Shown: positions 41,848 through 53,060 of the stretch, piece by piece
How positions within the stretch are numbered: position 1 is the stretch's first letter
Layout: the number at the start of each line of letters is the position of its first letter
The notes under the pieces: model-generated
Databases searched by the model: none
What the model saw: only the letters and a program-made list of their open reading frames with translations
What the model was told of the DNA's origin: nothing
Source of the DNA: Nymphaea colorata
Taxonomy: Eukaryota; Streptophyta; Magnoliopsida; Nymphaeales; Nymphaeaceae
Assembly (NCBI RefSeq): GCF_008831285.2
Contig: NC_045148.1
Location: 17,913,002-17,973,001, forward strand
DNA: 60,000 nt
Reading direction: 5' to 3'
Translations under genes and position numbers: made by a program

Positions 41848-44800
41848 CGTGTTGTGATACTCATTTTCCTTGGGTTATTGATAATGGAGCCTCAGACCAC
41901 ATGACACCTTATTTCCATTTACTGTTTAATAACATAATTTTACCACAAAATCGTGTGATCAATCTACCAAATGAACATCAAACACTAGTCTCTATTACTG
42001 GAACATTTTATCTTTCAACTAATATTCAACTTACAAATTTCCTATATATTCCTGATTTTAAATACAATTTACTATCAGTTCCAAAGCTTACGAAGACTAT
42101 TAATTGTATTGCTATCTTTTTCTCAACCTGTTGTGTTTTCCAAGACCCTTTGTCGAGGAAGCTGATTGGAATAGGCAATTTAAGCGATGGACTTTACCAT
42201 CTTCTTCTTTCATCTACTTCACATTCTTTGTTTGCTTCCCATGGTAATAAGACAACTCATATATGGCATATGAGACTTGGACATCCTTCATTCAATAAGA
42301 CTGTTTTATTGAATAAAAACATTTTTATCTCCAAGCATGATTCTCCTTGTGATGCGTGTCTTAGAGCTAAGTTCACTCGTTCGTCATTTCCCACTAGTCC
42401 TAGTAGAGCAAGTGAACCTTTCAACTTGATTCATTGTGATATTTGGGGGGGGATATGCCACACCATTACATACGGGAGCAGATTATTTCCTCGCCATAGT
42501 AGATGATTTTACACGATCTACTTGGGTTTTCTTGATGAGGTTCAAATCTGAAACATTTTCTTGTTTAACTCGTTTTTGTGTCATAGTGTTTACTCAATTC
42601 AATACCCATGTGAAATGTGTTCGGAGTGACAATGGTGCTGAATTTACAGCTCATAATATGCAAGCATATTTTCCTGAGCATGGCATAGAACATCAAACCT
42701 CATGTGTTGGAACTCCTCAACAAAATGGACGTGTTGAGAGGAAGTATCGTCATCTACTAGAAGTGGCACAAGCACTTAGGTTTCAAGCAAATCTCCTGGT
42801 TACTTTTTGGGGTGAATGTATTTTGAAAGCAACCTTTTTAATTAATAGAATGTCATCAACTCTTTTAAATGGCACGTCTCCGTTTGAACTTCTTTTTCAT
42901 AAAAAACTCAATTATGAAGATTTGCGTGTTTTTGGATGTTTGTGTTATGCCAAAAATTTAAACTCATTGCATAAGTTTTCATCACATGCACACAAATGTG
43001 CTTTTGTTGGTTATCCTCACAATAAAAAAGGGTATCGTGTATATGATTTGGATACCAAACAAATTTTTACAAGCAGAGATATATATTTTTTTGAGGATAA
43101 TTTTTCATTTCTAAACGAAAAATATCATACAAATGATTTGAACAATGTTGTTTTGCCTCACCCTCAAGAAGATTACCTTGGAGAGAAATATATGTCATCG
43201 TGTGAGAATGGTGTTCCAACAAATTCCTCTCCGCTATCGCCCATTCAACCTCACGATTCTATCAACAATGACCAAAATCTGTCAGTCTCTTATGTTTCAG
43301 ATCATTGACCTATGTCAGATGATCCACCTCCTCCAGACTCACTTGCTCTACGCAGATCTAGTCGTACTCGTCATTCACCATCCCATCTTCAAGACTATGT
43401 GTGTTCCAATGTGATGGTTATAAGTTCACCGCCTAAGGAATCTACTTCAACTAAGCAATCCTCAGGTACACGTTATCTCATACACAGTTATTTACCTGTT
43501 CACAAATTTTCTAAATCTCATTCTGCTTTTTTAACCTCTATCATGAGTGATGTTGAACCTAGCTCGTATGTGGAAGCGGTTAAGTATCAACATTGGCGAA
43601 GTGATATGGCAGATGAGATTCAGGCTCTTGAACAAAATAATACATGGTCTATTACTACTTTGCCTCCAAACAAACATCCAATTGGCTATCGTTGGATTTA
43701 TAAGATAAAACGGCAATCAAATGGAAGTATTGAACGCTACAAAGCCAGACTTGTTGCTAAAGGGTACACTCAACTAGAGGGCCTTGATTATCATGAGACA
43801 TTTTCTCCGGTTGCAAAATTAACAACCATGCACACACTTCTTGCTCTTGCTTCTATTCAAGGATGGCACTTATACCAAATGGATGTGAGTAATGCATTTA
43901 TACATGGAGAATTACATGAGGAAATATACATGACCATTCCACCAAGCCTTCTGCGTGAGGGGGAGTATTCAAGTAATAAAGTGTGTCGCCTTCATAAGTC
44001 TTTGTATGGACTCAAGCAAGCACCACGTAACTAGTTTTACAAGCTGCTTAAGGGCGCTGGTTTCATTTAATCATCAGCTGACAACACTCTTTTTACTCGG
44101 AAATATGAAAAACAATTTATTGTTATTCTTGTCTATGTTGATGATCTTATCATTGCAGGAAATGATGACCCAAGAATTGCTTCAGTTAAGCAATATTTAC
44201 ATTCGAAATTTTATATTAAGGACTTGGGAATACTTAAGTATTTTCTTGACATAGAAGTTGCAAGAACGCCATCGGGAATATTTATAAGTCAAAGAAAATA
44301 TATCATGGATATTTTGAATGATGTAGGATTGATGGGAGCCAAGCCAATGGACTTTTCAATGTAGCAAAAATTGTGATTAACTCCAAATGATGGTATTCCA
44401 TTGAAAGATTCAGCTAAATATAGGAGGTTAGTCGGACGTTTGATTTATTTAACAATTACTTGTCCAAACATAATGTATTTAGTCCAAGTTCTCAGTCAAT
44501 TCATGCAATTGTTACGAACTACACACTATGAAGCAGCACTTAGAGTATTGAAGTATTTGAAGGCTTCACCAGCAAAAGGAATATTTTTATCATCATCAAG
44601 TGAAAAACAATTGAGGGCTTACTGTGACTCAGATTGGGTGAGCTGTCCTACCACTCGTAAATCAGTTAGTGGATATATTGTGTTCTTGGGGAATAGTCCT
44701 ATCTCTTGGAAGTCAAAGAAGCAGTCTACTATTGCCAGAACTTCTGCCGAAGCAAAATACCGAGCAATGGCTTTGACAACTTGTGAAGTTGTTTGGTTAA

Positions 44801-45090
44801 AAGTCTTATTGAATGACTTGGGGTGGAGTCATGATAAACCAGTCAATTTATATTGCGACAATCAAGCAGCATTGCATATTTCAGCAAATCCAATTTTTCA
44901 TGAAAGAACGAAACAGATAGAACTAGATTGTCACTTTGTAAGAGAAAAAATTCAGCAAGGAATAATTCGGGCTCATCATGTATCATCGTGTTTGCAACTA
45001 GCTGATATTTTCACTAAACCATTGGGGAGAGACGTTTTTCAAACTTTAAGAACCAAGTTGGGTGTTTCAGATTTGCACACACCAACTTGA
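41848..45090 (+). pseudogene. Ty1/copia pol (protease, integrase, RT, RNase H), broken
   Basis: Domains in copia order: protease start WVIDNGASDHMT (41,873; the usual S or T after the catalytic D is N), GAG-pre-integrase HIWHMRLGHPS (42,258), integrase with VDDFTRSTW, CVRSDNGAEF and PQQNGRVERK for the D,D,E triad, RT with KARLVAKGY, QMDVSNAFIHG and YVDD (44,134-44,145), RNase H with YCDSDW, TSAEAKYRAM and YCDNQAALH. Damage: a frameshift at an 8-G run (42,445-42,452) and stops at 43,306, 44,032, 44,068, 44,362 and 44,374. From the G-run to the final stop the frame is otherwise continuous. Gag and the primer site are missing because viral sequence begins 10 bp upstream of the readable part. Confidence 0.92.
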
Positions 45091-45097
45091 GGGGGAG

Positions 45098-45383
45098 TAT
45101 TGGAAAGAAAAATCAGCAAGGCTGATTTTTAGGAAAGATAGAATCAAGAAAATCTTTCCTGAATATCAAAGAGGAAAATCAACAAATTAAATTTCAGGAA
45201 AAAAATAATAATCTTTCCTTTTATTGTTGTAAATCACAGGATTGTGATCTCCCAATCCCAAGATCTTTGGGATCTATACATACCTGTAAATTTGTATAAA
45301 TACCCCATCATATATGAAATGAAGCATCTCTTGCTGCTTCTTCATCTTCCTCCTTCTTTTCTCTTCTCACGCTTGTCTTCACA
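45098..45383 (+). repeat. Copia 3' LTR
   Basis: A 286-bp LTR starting TATTGGAAAG after the polypurine GAGGGGGAG and ending TTCACA, followed by the target repeat GAGAG. A TATA-like TTTGTATAAATACC at 45,291 is its probable promoter; it is missing from the 5' LTR. Confidence 0.85.
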
Positions 45384-45388
45384 GAGAG

Positions 45389-46966
45389 TTCAGACGTAGT
45401 AGGGGGACCGGTGAATGCATTTAAGCAGCAGCAGGTGGGGTTCTTCAGAAAGAGTGGCAGAAGGTGTCACCGATAGCGGTCCCCGTGGTTCAACAAGAAT
45501 TTTCACTTTGGTATGAGGTGAAACTTCAACTCTAGATCAACCCAGCATGCAAGTAAAATTCGTTCTTCTTCTTCTTTGCTTCCTCCCTCTTCCTGTTTCT
45601 TCTATTTCTAGTCGAAGTCCCCTGTTTTCCTGATTGATTTCTCCTCTTTTCCTTTCCTTCTCCTGATTGATTTAGGGCATTAACCTGTCCCGTCTGTTCT
45701 CAATTTGTTCAGAATCTATAGTAGGCAGATCTGTGATGAAACAAGCTTTATCTTATGTTAAGATTCAAATGGTTATGCTCTGAACAAGTTTATGATGAAC
45801 ATGTTTGAGTTCGTTTCCGTTTTATGCCATACTGTACTTTGTGATGAAACAAGTCCTTTTGTGTCCATTTCTGTTTAAAGCCATACATTTTATGACTAAA
45901 CATTCTTATGAGTTTAATCTTTGGCTTGAACTTATCTTGTTCTCACGTCTCACCTTTATGTTTCATTGAACGCAAGCAGTTTTTAAGTTTTTTCATTTTA
46001 AACTCATGTGCCCATTTCATGAAGAACAAAACAGCGACACGTTGTTCATCCCATCAAGCACAAAATAATTTAATCACAGCAAGGAAACTTTTTTCTGGAC
46101 AATATTGTTGTTGTTTTTCAAGTGAGTATCCACAGTCACCTTCTTGAGTCCTTGAAAGTTAGTTAAGAGAACGAGCGGAAGAATTAGTTCTCCAACGGCA
46201 CATGGCAGTCTGATTATCTCCACAACGTATCTTCGATTACGATTACTTCAAAACATGCTTGGCGGCCAAGCTGTTTGAGATAAGCCACCCACCGAAATCT
46301 CAGACAAATTTCACCTTCAAGCGGACACAGCATTAAATGGGGCCTTTCATAAGCTTAGAAGTGTTTGAGGAAGATTCTCTTCTTGCATTCGACGAGCAAA
46401 ATACTTTAGGAGGAAAATTAAGGACGAAGTTCCAAGCTCTTAATTTTTCTTTCTTCGAAATATTCCTTTTAATTAAAAGAATAAACGAGCGCATTTTTTC
46501 AAGAAAGTCTCTTGTGTTCGCTGTACGGGTGTGGGGAACATATATGAGATTAACTTCACCCTTCCCGCACACCTGTTGGAACCATTTTCCAAGATATCAA
46601 ATGTCTCGAAAGAAAAATGCTTTACAAGTTTCGGGTGGGCAGGGGAGACAAAGCTCCTATTACCACTTGCACCTCAAGTTGCTTTCAATGTTTTGAGGTG
46701 TCCCCCTATTGTGTTTCAACTTACATAATTAATATGGCCCTTCCTTTTTTCAACACGAGCAGTTGATGTCCCTGACATTTGAAATGGACACTGGCCGCCT
46801 ACTTGTCCCCACCTCAACCACCTCAGGCCAATTGCACAAACCTCCTTCAAACACAAAACATTTTGCAAGTTGAAGGAAATCTTCATACTATACCCAGAGG
46901 ATGTTGCAAGTTTAAGGTCACAAACTATTGATGTGTGAGCCATGTCACCTTTGTTAAAGAAACATA
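45389..46966. other. Right flank of the copia nest, no gene recognised
   Basis: No identified gene. A frame ending in the phrase QKEWQKVSPIAVPVVQQEF (about 45,420-45,532) looks protein-like and could be a host exon cut by the copia insertion, but I cannot identify it. An open frame at 46,337-46,696 has no motif. Confidence 0.4.
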
Positions 46967-46967
46967 G

Positions 46968-47665
46968 GGGATGTTCGGATCAGTCGAAACCTAGTTTTGC
47001 CCCAAAACACTATTTTAAAAATATTTAGTGACATTAAACCTTGGTTTTTTGGCAAAACCTCGTTTTCATAAAGGGCCTCAAAAACTATGTCACCAGAATG
47101 CGGGGTGCGGGTGTGAGTGCGAGTGCGGATGCTGGTGCCAGTGCGATACATTTCAAAAAATTACGGTGTGGCGGTGCGGTGAGGGTATTCTTTATTAGTA
47201 TTAATTTATTATTATAATATATTAATAATATCAAATTTGATAAAAAAACTAAAAAAAAATGAAATCAATAGGGTGCAGGTTGAGTGCGAATCTGGGTCGC
47301 ACCAGCACTCGCGTCGCGTCGACGCGGGTGTGTCACCAGGGTTGCCGTACCCTGGTGACATAGCTCAAAACCTGCCTCTCCCCCTTAGGTTTTTCAAACA
47401 AACTAATTTTTGCATCGCGTCACGTCGACGCGGGTGTGTCACTAGGATTGCCGCACCCTGGTGACATAGCTCAAAAACCTGCCTCTCCCCCTTAGGTTTT
47501 TCAGACAAACTAATCTTTGCATCTAAACCAAGTTTTTCACTTTGTCATCTAAACATCCAAACTAAGTTTACAAAAAACTGGTATTTTAATTAAGTTTTTA
47601 GAACAATTGGTTTTGACAAAACCAAGATTTTGGTGGCTGTCAAGTGTCATCCAAACACTCTTGTA
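46968..47665. mobile_element. Possible composite inverted-repeat element
   Basis: Left end GGGGATGTTCGGATCAGTCG with CGAAACCTAGTTTTG, right end CATCCAAACACTC; TTTTGGCAAAACC and GGTTTTGACAAAACC stretches recur in both orientations. In the middle, GTGCGAGTGCGGATGCTGGTGCC (47,117) faces GGGTCGCACCAGCACTCGC (47,294), indicating a second, GC-rich inverted element inside. No clear target duplication. Confidence 0.35.
47311..47521. repeat. Tandem duplication of ~104 bp with embedded hairpins
   Basis: Two direct copies (47,311-47,414 and 47,415-47,521) from CGCGTCGCGTCGACGCGGG-like text to AACTAAT..TTTGCAT. Each holds an inverted repeat: perfect 12-bp arms TGTCACCAGGGT / ACCCTGGTGACA at 47,331-47,360, imperfect in the second copy at 47,437-47,466. 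Confidence 0.85.
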
Positions 47666-50116
47666 ATTTTTCCTTTCTCATTTTTGGCCTCAAGGAGAGT
47701 TTTTCAATTTTTGCTTTTTTTTTTTAGACAGGAGCATTTTGTTATTTCAAACATTAGTCTTGTTAGGAGCCAAAAACACATGACTAGTTTTATGTTACTA
47801 TACTCTAGTGAAATAAAAGTAATAAACCTTTTTTGGAGGCCCTCCCTTTTGGGAATTCCGAAAATGCTCAATGTTCATGAAATTACTTTCATAGGCCATA
47901 CTTTTATTTTTCGCTAGGAACATTTAATGCAATATTGTCGTTTTTTGTCACAAGAATTGGAAGACCTTCGAATATGTACATAACAAGTGGAGTTGTGATT
48001 TAGTTGAACGTCTTCAACTTGACACATTAAATAAAAATCACTTATAAAATGAATTTTTTTTACACCTTGGTTTTGTTCCAATGGGTGTTGGTGCACAGGT
48101 TTGGGCCAGTCATTGGTTCGAATGGCATCGGTATTCATACCCTTTTTGTACAGATGAGAAGGAAGTAATGCACTAGTTGACATGGGTGTAGCGCGGGCTC
48201 TAACCCAAGGGCTTGGCTCTCTATCGGACATGAAGATTTGAAGCTCTGGCAAATTTTCTTTACCCATCAAAGACAACCTGAATTGAAATGGGTTGGAAAA
48301 AAAAGAAACTTTTCTACCATATTTTAGGAACTTTTTCTGGGTAAAAAGTTCATGAATCTTTTTTCTTTTTTTTTATTTTTATTTTTTTTGGTGGGCATCA
48401 AAGGCCCCCTAAAGATAAACCAAATTCATTCTGTAGGAAGATTATCAAACATTCGAACTAAGCACATGCAATATTTTCAAGCATTCGGGACATTCGTCGC
48501 TAATATCAAATTTTGATGGTTTGAATAATGATTTTTTACAGACATAAAACGCCGTTCAGAGGTTCAACCTATCAAACTAACAGAGTAATATATTTAGACT
48601 TAAAGGCTTGATTTAACAGGAAGCCACTTTAAATTCATGGGTTGGCAAACTATGGATTTAAGAGCCTTCTTATGATTCAAGTTCATGTATTTCAAGTTAA
48701 ATGCGAAGGGACCTGACTCAGATTCATATATTTACAGATGCAAAATTTACAAATCCATAATTCAATCCGTTTGTCTTTGTAAAGCAACTTAATTCAAGTT
48801 GCATTTTCTTGACAATTAGGGAACCCATCTTGGTGGGTAGTTGGGCAATCGATTCAGGTTTCAGCGCTACCCTTCCAAGAAGGGATGTTCAGCTCTGGCA
48901 TTAAACTCTTGACCTCTTTTTTCCAGTATAAATTCCTTGTGTTGAACCCATGTGACTTACTGTGCCCCAGTTCCACTTTTAACTGTGAGGAACGTGGTGA
49001 GTCATTATGAGATGGACCGCTTAGCTCTTTCATATGAGTTCAGATCGGAAAACATGAACTGTCCATTTATTGATTGGTTTTCTGTTCATCGACCAGCTGG
49101 TCTTTCAAGCTATTACAGATTCGTTGAAGATGAATATGGTGAACCCACAAGGGGGTGTTTGTCTACTTCAAATATTGGATCCTTAGATCTAACATATCAT
49201 GTTTTTCCTGATGTGGCAAAAGATCCACGCCAAAATTTACGGTTCAACGAACTAAGGACCTAACATTGACACTTGAGATCCTCATTTTCCTCTAGTCTAA
49301 AATCAAAGGGAAGAGTGTCCAATCTTAGATTTACGGATAGCAAATCCTAAGGATCTGAGATCAGAAGTAACCAAACGCTTCCATATTGTTGGAGAAGGAC
49401 CTTCCATAGTTGAGGCTACAAAGTGACTGGCATGCTTTCATCTGTAAAACCTGCTGCAGAAACTCACTTCAAACTGGTTCTCAGATTTCTCTCAAATTAG
49501 TGACCCGATTAGTGCTTCTTGCACTGTCTAAGTAGCTGCAATTCCTACCCAAATGCCCAAAGCTTGTTGAACTGAAATTGCTTCCTCTTTACATGTTTGA
49601 TGCAACGCAGGGAGAAGTTTCAACTTGTTTTACAAATTATATGCACTAAGATTCACTAGATGCAAGCTATGATCACCATACTAACTCTTCCTACAATTGA
49701 ATTGATTACCTTTTCCTTTTCAAAAGGAAAGAGTAAGGTAAAAAATATGGGGACAAGCAGAAGCAAATGTGCCTCCTCTAATTTCAACTTCAATTCTTCC
49801 CTGGATTTCGAAAGTCCAGCACTGACACCACATAGCAGTCTGTTTATGCTAAAACCCCAAAACTAAAAGCATATTGTCACAAGATAGGCTTGCAAGCAGA
49901 TGGCCAATTTCAGTTGGTGGCAAAATCAATCATTGGGAAGGTATTTCTGGATCATGGACAGGCCTAAATGCTTGATCTTACCTTGAGTTGCAATTCCTGT
50001 CACATTTGAACTTGCTCCTTGATATAAACCTTGTCAGATGAAACTGATTCTCCTGTAATGAAATGGCAAACGTATTGATAAAAATATGAGGGAAAGAATA
50101 AAGATAATAGATTGGC
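47666..50116. other. Intergenic DNA, no gene recognised
   Basis: AT-rich. An open frame of 103 codons at 48,952-49,263 has no motif I know. The GGCATCAAAGGCCCCCTAAAG near 48,393 and GTAACCAAACGCTTCC near 49,366 resemble MITE ends but I see no duplication. T-rich runs at 48,361-48,390. Confidence 0.4.
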
Positions 50117-50124
50117 ATATAGGC

Positions 50125-50263
50125 AGTGGCGGAGCCACAGCCCACAAGATTCCATGATTTTACAAATTGGTATCTTCAACAATTTTCTCCTATATGTGCC
50201 CTTAAGAGTCTAAAATTGTTCCAATTAGTGCCCTTCATCCGAGAATTTCTGGCTCTGCCACTG
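50125..50263. mobile_element. Short hAT-type MITE, copy 6
   Basis: A 139-bp element with 13-bp inverted ends, CAGTGGCGGAGCC and GGCTCTGCCACTG (12 of 13 match). The flanks CATATAGG and CACATACA are only loosely similar, so the target duplication has decayed. Non-coding. Confidence 0.65.
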
Positions 50264-50484
50264 CACATACATGAGCGCTCTTTCAAACGAGAGAAAATCA
50301 TTATCCTATAAGGACATCATGGAAAGCAGAAAGAAATGTAGCGTTAGTATCAATGCATTTTCATCTACTTAAAAGGTCCGGTATGTGGCATAATTGTGTA
50401 TACTGCCCCCATCCCTACGAGTACTTCTTACTGTTTCCATTTGCCATTTTGATCCCCATGGCAATACCTGAAACATTAAATGGG

Positions 50485-51395
50485 TACGGGTATTATACGG
50501 CGAAGAAAAAAACGGGTATAATACGGCAAAGTTATATATCTCGGAAATAAAACGGGAAAAAGACGGCAAATTTTTAAAAAATAAATAAAAAATCCTGATA
50601 ATTATATAAAAAAAAGTAAATGAGAAATTAAAAAAAAAACAGAGAAATTGACTAGATAAGCAACAAATTAAAATTAGATAATGAAAACTAACAGTCTAAC
50701 AAATGCATAAGCATAACTAACAAATGCATAACTAACAAAATGACTAGATAAGCAACATGCATTGATGCATACGGCAACAAGAAAAATGCAGGGGAAATAA
50801 CTTAAAGTCTTAAAAAGAGAAAAAAACAAACCAAAACAGCTAAATCAAACATGGAAAGAGAACCTGCCACCGTTCGAATGAAAAAGAGACTTCAACCGAA
50901 TGAAAACGAGATGGAGACAAAGGAAGTCGAATCTCGAATGCCCTCCTCTTCAGCCGGATGAAAACGAGAAGAAGACGATCAGACCAGACCAAACCAGCCG
51001 AATGCCCTGCTCTTTAGAGTTCAGATTCTTCAGAATAATCTCGAACGCCTCTCTGTCTCGAACGGTCGAAGAGAAGACTCACGAAGAACGACGAAAGAAG
51101 CACTCAGAACGTCGAAGACTCACGAAAAAAACTCGTCGATTTCACGTTTTTAACCCTAAGCCCTCTTTTGCTATGTGAAAATACTCTTTTGCCACTAAAA
51201 GGTCGAACAAGTTTGAAAAAAAACAAATGTTTTAAACAATATTACAACTGTGCCATTTTCATTCTTGGGCCATTAAAGGAAAACGCGAGATGCGTTTTAT
51301 ACGCGTTTTTTAAAATTTGCCGTTTTTTTTAAAAAGACGTGTTTTATTCCCGTTTTTTTCGGCTGAAGCGTTTTTAGCGTATAATACGCGTTGTC
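50485..51395. mobile_element. Non-autonomous element with ~100-bp inverted ends
   Basis: The left arm (50,485-50,580) has CGGGTATTATACGGC, AAAAAAACGGG and AAAACGGGAAAAAGACGGCAAA. The right arm (51,285-51,395) reads the inverse: TTTGCCGTTTTT, TTTTATTCCCGTTTTTTTCG and GCGTATAATACGCG. The interior includes a GC-richer 50,860-51,180 patch which inverted (CTTAGGGTTAAAAACG) resembles a transcribed leader. The ~92-codon frame there is arginine-rich with no domain and is not called a gene. Confidence 0.55.
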
Positions 51396-52325
51396 TGTAT
51401 ATTAATATTAATTGAACTGCATTCTTCCCATTCCTCTATTTTCAATATGGATTTGTTGTGATCTGACCATAGCGATATAGCTCGCAGTGCATGTCTGTCA
51501 GAACTCTCTCCAAGCCTTACGCATATAAGGATCCCAGCCCTTCTGCTGAACTGCCAACACTCTTGAGTACTTCCGATTGAGGTATGCTCTTCGCTCACCA
51601 GTTTAAACAACGTTTCCTGCATTGATTGAATAAGTTACGTAGTTCGTGGAACTTTGCTCACCAGCTTCCTCCAGATGCCTGCCATGATGGTCCATGTAAG
51701 GGGTAAACTCTGGTAATCTTCTCCCTGTTGCTCGCACAGATGCAGCAGGGCATCACAGTAGTTCCCCGGTGCTGACACTTGATGATCATCAGGTTAACCC
51801 TAAGACTTCTCAAATGCTAAGGCTTTGGAGTAACAGGAAAGTGTTGATCATATAAGAATTTTATGAAGCCATTTGCTCTTAAACCCATTTTGATTTATTG
51901 GTCAAACACCAATAGAAGGCCCGCAACGTTATAGCATGATACTGGTTCTTCCTCCATCCTCTTCTTCTCTCTCTGTTTATCTGTGCTCCCTCTCTACCTC
52001 CCATCCCATCCAGTTTTTCTAAGCTCCCAACCCACTTAGAAGGAAGCAACTCTAAATATTTTGTTTTCTCTTAAATTATTAATGATGATGTTGAGCTCAC
52101 TGACAGGAGCCCATACGAAACGAAACATATAATAATATTATATACAACAATAAAGATGATACATGATTTAACGCTCGTCAGTGCCAGCTAACAAACTTAA
52201 CCTAACCTAAAACGTACTGATAGCAGTAATGGAAATGAAGTGATATACAATAACAAAAATGATGCATGATTAACACTCGTCAATGCCAGCTACTAGCTCA
52301 AATTAACTTGCAAAAATACTGAAGG

Positions 52326-52368
<43 letters not shown>

Positions 52369-52852
52369 TGTGTGTGTGTGTGTGTGTTCCTGCATAATTC
52401 ATTTGGATATGTTCCTATCTTCTAGATTCATAATGTGCACCTGCGCAACTAATAGTACCTGTAATTCGGCATGATCATAATCATTTGGATCACAAAACTG
52501 TTCATAGGTTTCCAGATTGTGCATTGTTTTTGGGATTTATTGCCAAAATCTTGCAAAATTCATTTATTTGGTATTAAGGAAATTTTCGGAAGGAATTATA
52601 TAAGTCAAATGTAATTTGGATTAGTAAAGCAATACAGCGCTTTTTTGAAGGACAATCAGTTCCGAAAAGGTGGCCTTTAAATTGGAGAAGTGTGCAAGAG
52701 AACTAGCCCTTTAGATCGTAAACTGTAACTATGGATTGACTTTGGAATATTCTTCTAATGGTGGCCACCATGCTGACTTGTATGCCGCTTTAAGTGGCAA
52801 TTCTTGTGCTCTATTTTCTCCCCTTCAATGATACCCACCTCTTTTTTCTTGC
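51396..52852. other. Intergenic DNA left of the hAT transposon
   Basis: No gene recognised. Segments near 52,110-52,200 and 52,235-52,310 are a diverged direct repeat (ATACAACAATAAAGATGATACATGATT / ATACAATAACAAAAATGATGCATGATT style, each then ACTCGTCA.TGCCAGCTA). Confidence 0.5.
52329..52387. repeat. (CT)n and (GT)n microsatellites
   Basis: About 16 CT units (52,329-52,361) followed by about nine TG units (52,369-52,387). Confidence 0.95.
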
Positions 52853-52860
52853 TCCATAGG

Positions 52861-53060
52861 TAGGGGTGCACAACGAGTCGAGTTACTCGAACTCGACTCG
52901 TTTAACTCGACTCGTAAGTGTAAACGAGCTGCTTCATTAGTTAAACGAGTCGAGCTCGAGTTCACGAGTCAACTCGTTTAACTAATCGAGTCGAGCTCGA
53001 GTTCACTTTGCGAACTCGTTAAAGCTCGACTCAGCTCGATTAACATACCGGTTTTAAAAA
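52861..53060. repeat. Left subterminal GAGCTCGAGT/ACTCG array
   Basis: Dense copies of AACTCG, CGAGTCGAG and GAGCTCGAG motifs in both orientations over ~200 bp. In hAT elements subterminal motif clusters bind the transposase, which is the likely role here. Confidence 0.75.

Larger units (their letters stand above)
23777..45388 (+). mobile_element. Copia retrotransposon shell with nested insertions
   Basis: LTRs at 23,782-24,030 and 45,098-45,383 are flanked by the 5-bp repeat GAGAG (23,777-23,781 and 45,384-45,388). Pol lies just inside the 3' LTR. The 5' interior, including primer site and gag, is not recognisable; its place is taken by an unidentified segment, a gypsy element and a pararetrovirus. 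The LTR begins TATTGG and ends TTCACA, so the termini are TA...CA rather than TG...CA. Inference: one old copia insertion later enlarged by other elements. Confidence 0.65.

Noticed and set aside
48952-49263. 103-codon frame considered as a host gene
   Set aside because: No motif, no promoter or paralogue, and surrounding DNA is intergenic in character; not enough support.
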